9,868 bases of DNA, from NCBI GenBank assembly GCA_028290765.1, contig JAQGJF010000669.1:1-9868 (forward strand). The letters are read 5' to 3'. The stretch is from Tardiphaga sp. (GTDB taxonomy: Bacteria > Pseudomonadota > Alphaproteobacteria > Rhizobiales > Xanthobacteraceae). Both the position numbers and the translations under genes were made by a program. This document shows, in pieces, positions 6,403-9,868 of this stretch. The notes beneath the pieces were generated by a model that worked only from the letters and a program-made list of their open reading frames with translations, was not told the DNA's origin and made no database searches. Position 1 is the first letter of the stretch. Each line of letters begins with the position of its first letter.

Positions 6403-6724
6403 CTGTCGCTCCTGTCTGCGGGAAGCATTCAGCATCAACGCACCGGAGCGCCGTCGGTTGCGCCCCGTTGCGCGGAATCGATCACGGAGCGGATTTGATG
6501 GCGGGCCGTCGAGACGCGCTTGTCTTTTTCGGCGCAAATTTGTTGGTTTCGCGCAGGCGATGGCTGGCCATGCTGCGGCATCGGAGCGCACCCGCTTCGA
6601 TCGTTGGGGCTCGTCTCACCGACAATTGACTTTGCAACGACCTGTCGATGACTAGCTTCCGCGCGTGCCCGGCGGCCGGCCGTAAGCCCGCCGCTTCCTT
6701 GCCAACGGTTATGAGGCGTCAGCC
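6403..6724. promoter_or_regulatory. Divergent intergenic region between the two molybdenum hydroxylase operons
   Basis: The 322-bp stretch carries the control signals for both divergent operons. Both gene starts have their own ribosome binding sites: AGGAG for the minus-strand operon, and GAGG at 6713-6716 for the plus-strand one. A direct repeat GTTGCGC occurs at 6457-6463 and 6467-6473, exactly ten bases apart, and might be a regulator site. I see no riboswitch-like fold, no long inverted repeat and no credible small gene. ORFs crossing it have shadow-type composition. The length leaves room for a shared regulator binding site. Confidence 0.5.
6626..6655 (+). promoter_or_regulatory. Weak candidate sigma-70 promoter for the IorAB-like operon
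   Basis: TTGACT at 6626-6631 matches five of six bases of the -35 consensus. About 17 bases later TGACTA or GACTAG (around 6649-6655) could serve as a poor -10. It lies about 70-100 bp upstream of the first gene's start. The -10 match is weak, so this is only a suggestion. Confidence 0.25.
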
Positions 6725-7189
6725 ATGGCCACCATCCATCTCCATGTCAACGGACATGCGACCAGCGTCAATGTCGACGATCCCGACATGCCGCTGCTCT
6801 ATGCGCTGCGCAACGATCTGAATCTGCACGGCCCGCGCTTCGGCTGTGGCCTCGGCCAGTGCGGCGCCTGCACCGTGCATATCGACGGCGCTGCGACGCG
6901 GTCCTGCGTCACGCCGATATCGAGCGTCGGCGACGGCAAGATCGTCACGCTGGAGGGGCTCGGCACCACGACAACACTGCATCCGGTGCAGCAGGCCTTC
7001 ATCGACGAGCAGGCGGTGCAAAGCGGCTACTGCATCAACGGCATGATCATGCAGTCGGCGGCGTTTCTCGCCCGGAACAAAAAGCCGAGCGACGGCGAGA
7101 TCAGCCAGGAACTCGCCAACAACCTCTGCCGCTGCGGCACCCACGTTCGGATCCTGCGCGCGGTGAAACGCGCCGCCGGCACGCTCTGA
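6725..7189 (+). CDS. [2Fe-2S] small subunit of an IorAB/NicAB-like molybdenum hydroxylase
   Basis: This 154-residue protein has the two-domain [2Fe-2S] fold of isoquinoline 1-oxidoreductase and nicotinate dehydrogenase small subunits. The N-terminal cluster is complete: Cys41, Cys46 and Cys49 in GCGLGQCGAC, and Cys61 in RSCV. The C-terminal cluster has Cys103 in GYCINGM and Cys135/137 in LCRCG, but residue 100, normally Cys in QCGYC, is Ser (QSGYC, codon AGC at 7022-7024). The IorA/NicA affiliation is supported by CINGMIM and CRCGTHVRILRAVKRA. The start ATG has GAGG eight bases upstream. There is no signal peptide; in this family the small subunit is exported folded with the large subunit. 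The large-subunit gene follows ten bases after the stop. It carries electrons from the molybdenum centre towards the external acceptor. The substrate is probably an N-heterocycle or aldehyde, by family only. Confidence 0.9.
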   Translation: MATIHLHVNGHATSVNVDDPDMPLLYALRNDLNLHGPRFGCGLGQCGACTVHIDGAATRSCVTPISSVGDGKIVTLEGLGTTTTLHPVQQAFIDEQAVQSGYCINGMIMQSAAFLARNKKPSDGEISQELANNLCRCGTHVRILRAVKRAAGTL

Positions 7190-7199
7190 GGAGGCCGCC

Positions 7200-9416
7200 A
7201 TGCTGAACATCACCGCGCACCGCCGCGATTTCCTCAAAGGCACCGGCGCCCTCATCGTCAGTTTCTCGCTCTCGGGCGTCGATAGGGCGGCGGCGCAGAC
7301 CGCCACCGGCAAAGGACCTGCCGCCAAGACCGTCTCCCCCGATGAGGTCGACGGTTTCATCCGCATCGATCGCAGCGGCGCTGTCACGCTGTATTCCGGC
7401 AAGGTCGATCTCGGCACCGGCGTGCGTACCGCGATGACGCAGATCGTCGCCGAGGAGCTCGACGTTCCCGTTGGCGCCGTCAGCGTGATCGAGGGCGACA
7501 CCGCGCTGACGCCCGACCAGGGCACCAGCTCCGGCAGCAATTCGATCCAGCTCGGCGGCGCTCAGATCCGGCTCGCCGCCGCCACCGCGCGCCGCGCGCT
7601 GCTGCTTGAGGCCGCCGCCGCGCTCAAACGCGATGTCAGTGAGCTCGCGACCGCCGATGGCGTCGTGACTGCGAAATCCACCGGCCAGTCGATCAAATAT
7701 GGCGAGTTGATCGGCGACAAGGCATTTGCGCTGAAGGTAGACAAGACGACACCGACCAAGAGTCCGGCCGAGTTCAAGCTGGTCGGCAAATCCGTGGCTC
7801 GCCTCGACATCCCCGCCAAGGTGACCGGTGAATTCACCTACATGCAGGATTTTCGGCTGCCGGGCATGTTGCATGGCCGCGTGGTGCGGCCGCCCGCGAT
7901 CGGCGCGACGCTGCAAAGCATCGACGAGAGTTCGGTCCGCGATATCAGAGATCTGGTCAAGGTGGTGCGGGTCGGCAATTTCGTCGGCGTGGTGGCGCGG
8001 ACCGAATGGGGTGCCATCAAGGCCGCCCAACAGCTCAAGACCGAATGGTCGAAGTGGGAAGGCCTGCCGGACCAGGCGAAATTATGGGAGCACGTCCGTG
8101 GCACCAAGGTGGTCAAGGAAGACGTCACCAGCCAGGTCGGCGATGCGCCGGCGGCGCTGGGGCAGGGCGCCCGGCGGCTGAAGGCGACCTATGATTTCGC
8201 CATCCACACCCACGGCTCGATCGGGCCGTCCTGCGCGGTGGTCGAGATCAAGGACGGCCAGCTCACCTGCTGGACGGCGTCGCAGGCGACTCATAATTTG
8301 CGCAAGCAACTGGCGGCGATGCTGACGATGCCGGATGCCAACATCCGCTGCATCTATCTCGACGGCTCCGGCTGCTACGGCCGCAACGGCCACGAGGATG
8401 CCGCCGCCGATGCCGCGCTGCTGACGCGCGCGGTCGGCGCGCCGGTGCGGGTGCAATGGATGCGCGCCGACGAACATGGCTGGGATCCGAAGGGCCCGCC
8501 GACGCTGGTCGATCTCGAAGCCGCGCTCGATGCATCGGGTAATATTCTGGCGTGGTCGTCGTCGTTCTTTCATCCGCAGGGCGCCAGCGGCACCGTCGAT
8601 ATGGTCGCGGCGGATCTCGCCGAGCTGCCGCACGAGACCAATCTGGCGCCGGGCAACATCATCGGCAACACCGCGCTGCCTTACACGCTGCCGAATGTGC
8701 GCACCGTCGCCCACCGGCTCGAGACCACGCCGTTCAAGCCGTCCTGGATCCGGACGCCCGGTCGGCTGCAGAACACCTTCGCCAACGAATCCTTCCTGGA
8801 CGAGCTGGCGGCGGCGGCCGGCGTCGATCCGCTGGAATACCGGCTGCGCTACCTGAAGGATCCGCGCGGCATTGAACTGCTGGAGCGGTTGGCCAGGCTT
8901 TCGAAATGGGAGAAGTCCGCACCAAAGCCGGCGGCCAGCGGCGACATCGTCACCGGGCGCGGCATCTCCTACGTCAAATACGAGTTGGTGCGGACCTATG
9001 TCGGCGCGGTGGCCGACGTCGAGGTCAACAAAGCAACCGGCGACATCCGAGTCAGGCGCTTCTACGTGGTGCAGGATTGCGGCCAGATCATCAATCCCGA
9101 TGGCGTCAAGAACCAGCTCGAAGGCAACATGGTGCAGACGCTGAGCCGGACGCTCAAGGAACAGGTCACCTTCGACCGGTCCCAAGTGACGAGCCTCGAC
9201 TGGGGCAGCTATCCGATCATCACCTTCCCCGAGATCCCCGAGGTCGTGATCGATCTGATCGATCGTCCCAACGAAAAGCCCTGGGGCGCCGGTGAACCGT
9301 CGGCGTCGGTGGTCCCGGGCGCGGTGTCGAACGCGGTGTTCGAGGCGGTCGGCGCACGGCTGCGCTCGGTGCCGTTCCTGCCCGACAAGGTCAAGGCGGC
9401 GATGCGCAAGGCTTAA
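7200..9416 (+). CDS. Molybdopterin large subunit of an IorAB/NicAB-like oxidoreductase, Tat-exported
   Basis: The 738-residue protein begins with a clear Tat signal. HRRDFLKGTG (residues 7-16, twin Arg at 8-9) is followed by the hydrophobic ALIVSFSLSG and a likely AAA-Q cleavage site near residue 32. The mature part has molybdenum-hydroxylase features arranged as in IorB: GKVDLGTGVRTAM (67-79), the cofactor loop GSGCYGRNGHEDAAADAAL (389-407) in place of the GGGFG of xanthine dehydrogenases, VQWMRADEHGWDP (418-430), and near the end WGAGEPSASVVPGAVSNA, with the presumed catalytic Glu at 699. There is no cytochrome c domain, unlike NicB of Pseudomonas putida. AGGAGG at 7189-7194 overlaps the upstream stop and lies five bases from the ATG, so translation is coupled to the small subunit. 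The predicted role is periplasmic hydroxylation with electron transfer to a separate cytochrome or quinone acceptor. Substrate is unknown. Confidence 0.92.
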   Translation: MLNITAHRRDFLKGTGALIVSFSLSGVDRAAAQTATGKGPAAKTVSPDEVDGFIRIDRSGAVTLYSGKVDLGTGVRTAMTQIVAEELDVPVGAVSVIEGDTALTPDQGTSSGSNSIQLGGAQIRLAAATARRALLLEAAAALKRDVSELATADGVVTAKSTGQSIKYGELIGDKAFALKVDKTTPTKSPAEFKLVGKSVARLDIPAKVTGEFTYMQDFRLPGMLHGRVVRPPAIGATLQSIDESSVRDIRDLVKVVRVGNFVGVVARTEWGAIKAAQQLKTEWSKWEGLPDQAKLWEHVRGTKVVKEDVTSQVGDAPAALGQGARRLKATYDFAIHTHGSIGPSCAVVEIKDGQLTCWTASQATHNLRKQLAAMLTMPDANIRCIYLDGSGCYGRNGHEDAAADAALLTRAVGAPVRVQWMRADEHGWDPKGPPTLVDLEAALDASGNILAWSSSFFHPQGASGTVDMVAADLAELPHETNLAPGNIIGNTALPYTLPNVRTVAHRLETTPFKPSWIRTPGRLQNTFANESFLDELAAAAGVDPLEYRLRYLKDPRGIELLERLARLSKWEKSAPKPAASGDIVTGRGISYVKYELVRTYVGAVADVEVNKATGDIRVRRFYVVQDCGQIINPDGVKNQLEGNMVQTLSRTLKEQVTFDRSQVTSLDWGSYPIITFPEIPEVVIDLIDRPNEKPWGAGEPSASVVPGAVSNAVFEAVGARLRSVPFLPDKVKAAMRKA

Positions 9417-9426
9417 GGTGCCGGCC

Positions 9427-9483
9427 ATGACACGGAAAGGCTTGCTCCGTTTCCAACCATGGGGTTTCCTCCCGCCAGGATGA
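9427..9483 (+). CDS. Putative 18-codon leader ORF ending Pro-Pro-Gly-stop
   Basis: ATG at 9427 opens the frame MTRKGLLRFQPWGFLPPG, ending at TGA 9481-9483. AAGG at 9415-9418, overlapping the stop of the large-subunit gene, lies eight bases upstream and could be its ribosome binding site. The peptide starts basic and ends in a Trp/Pro/Gly-rich segment; Pro-Pro-Gly is a known strong ribosome-pausing sequence. The codons near the end include CCTCCC (9468-9473), which can pair with GGGAGG (9508-9513), the ribosome binding site of the next gene. This fits a translational leader peptide, but coding is unproven: the ORF is short, and no homologue could be checked. The alternative is plain intergenic sequence. 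Confidence 0.35.
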   Translation: MTRKGLLRFQPWGFLPPG

Positions 9484-9513
9484 GGACAGTCGGGCAAAGA
9501 CCCGACGGGGAGG
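9468..9513 (+). promoter_or_regulatory. Possible RNA fold that hides the ribosome binding site of the substrate-binding protein gene
   Basis: GTCGGG (9489-9494) and CCCGAC (9501-9506) form a 6-bp hairpin with a CAAAGA loop, directly before GGGGAGGG. CCTCCC (9468-9473) can pair with GGGAGG (9508-9513), enclosing that hairpin and covering the ribosome binding site of the gene starting at 9519. There is no T run, so it is not an intrinsic terminator. The pairings are visible; regulation is inferred. Confidence 0.35.
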
Positions 9514-9518
9514 GTTGC

Positions 9519-9868
9519 ATGATAAATTCAGCGATAAAATTGACGCAGTCGCATCTGGCTGGCGTCGTAACGGGAGCTTTGTTGATGATGATGGGTTCAG
9601 TGCATGCCGATTCCTTGAAGGACGAGATCGCGCCGACCGGCAGATTGCGGGTGGCGATCGCGATCAGCCCGGCGGGCGGCGCGTTCTGGTGCACCAAGGC
9701 CAAGGACGGCAATTATGCCGGAGTGCCGGTCGATCTCGGCAAGGAGATGGGGCGGCAATTGTCGCTGCCGGTGGAATTCGTCGCCCACCAGAATTCCGGG
9801 CAGATCACCGACGCCGCATCGAAAGGCACCTGGGATATCACCTTCCTGCCGCAGGACACCGAGCGCAT
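9519..9868 (+). CDS. Periplasmic substrate-binding protein, family 3 (ABC transporter), 5' part
   Basis: The gene runs off the right edge; 116 codons are visible. The N-terminus MINSAIKLTQSHLAGVVTGA continues LLMMMGSVHA, then D, a Sec-type signal peptide with cleavage after residue 30. The mature part, GRLRVAIAISPAGGAFW then GVPVDLGKEMGRQLSLPVEF and WDITFLPQD, has the lobe-1 pattern of SBP_bac_3 proteins that bind amino acids or small organic acids for ABC importers. The start is supported by GGAGG at 9509-9513, five bases upstream. It lies 102 bp after the molybdenum hydroxylase gene, on the same strand and with no obvious terminator between, so it may be co-transcribed and could deliver the enzyme's substrate or product. 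Ligand specificity cannot be judged from the fragment. Confidence 0.85.
   Translation, partial: MINSAIKLTQSHLAGVVTGALLMMMGSVHADSLKDEIAPTGRLRVAIAISPAGGAFWCTKAKDGNYAGVPVDLGKEMGRQLSLPVEFVAHQNSGQITDAASKGTWDITFLPQDTER

Noticed and set aside
8082..9497. Minus-strand open frame of 471 codons opposite the IorB-like gene
   Set aside because: It has no recognisable domain and His/Arg-rich shadow composition, and it lies opposite a fully convincing molybdenum hydroxylase subunit.
9489..9506. Hairpin GTCGGG/CCCGAC as an intrinsic terminator
   Set aside because: It is followed by GGGGAGGG rather than a T run, and that sequence is the ribosome binding site of the next gene.

Overview
The window is about 9.9 kb of GC-rich DNA. 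The codon bias, the style of the intergenic palindromic repeats and the gene families suggest an alphaproteobacterium of the Bradyrhizobium/Rhodopseudomonas type (Nitrobacteraceae). This is inference from the sequence alone; no database was searched.

Layout from left to right. (1) Positions 2-202 hold the 3' end of a RidA/YjgF-family gene carrying an in-frame amber codon. (2) Positions 203-476 have no gene and hold a dense run of palindromes (246-414), which look like one or two chromosomal repeat elements; the first hairpin could also act as a terminator. (3) An AraC-family regulator (minus, 477-1277) is divergent from a 12-TM MFS transporter (plus, 1337-2509), with only 59 bp between them: a compact regulator/exporter pair. 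(4) A roughly 116-bp inverted repeat element (2521-2636) sits between the convergent MFS gene and the next operon. (5) On the minus strand, 6402 down to 2659, lies a three-gene molybdo-flavoenzyme operon in the order [2Fe-2S] subunit, FAD subunit, molybdopterin subunit. It has the arrangement and sizes of the E. coli PaoABC aldehyde oxidoreductase, including a Cys-rich insert in the FAD subunit that fits an additional [4Fe-4S] cluster, but the small subunit has no Tat signal. (6) A 322-bp divergent intergenic region (6403-6724) separates it from (7) a second molybdenum hydroxylase on the plus strand (6725-9416). This is a two-subunit IorAB/NicAB-like enzyme with a clear Tat signal on the large subunit and no FAD subunit. 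(8) A short leader region (9417-9518) contains a possible 18-codon ORF ending Pro-Pro-Gly-stop. (9) The right edge holds the 5' part of a family 3 periplasmic substrate-binding protein gene, cut off by the window end.

Taken together, this is a small catabolic/detoxification island with two molybdenum-cofactor dehydrogenases back to back: one probably cytoplasmic and flavin-containing, the other exported to the periplasm and presumably passing electrons to a c-type cytochrome not encoded here. Both would act on aldehydes or N-heteroaromatic compounds; the sequence does not fix the substrate. Points that deserve a second look are the proline-rich leader ORF whose codons can pair with the next gene's ribosome binding site, a Cys-to-Ser change at a normally conserved [2Fe-2S] ligand in the IorA-like subunit, the missing Tat signal in the PaoA-like subunit, and the amber codon in the RidA-like gene. 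I did not find a defence system, CRISPR array, transposase, tRNA or rRNA.
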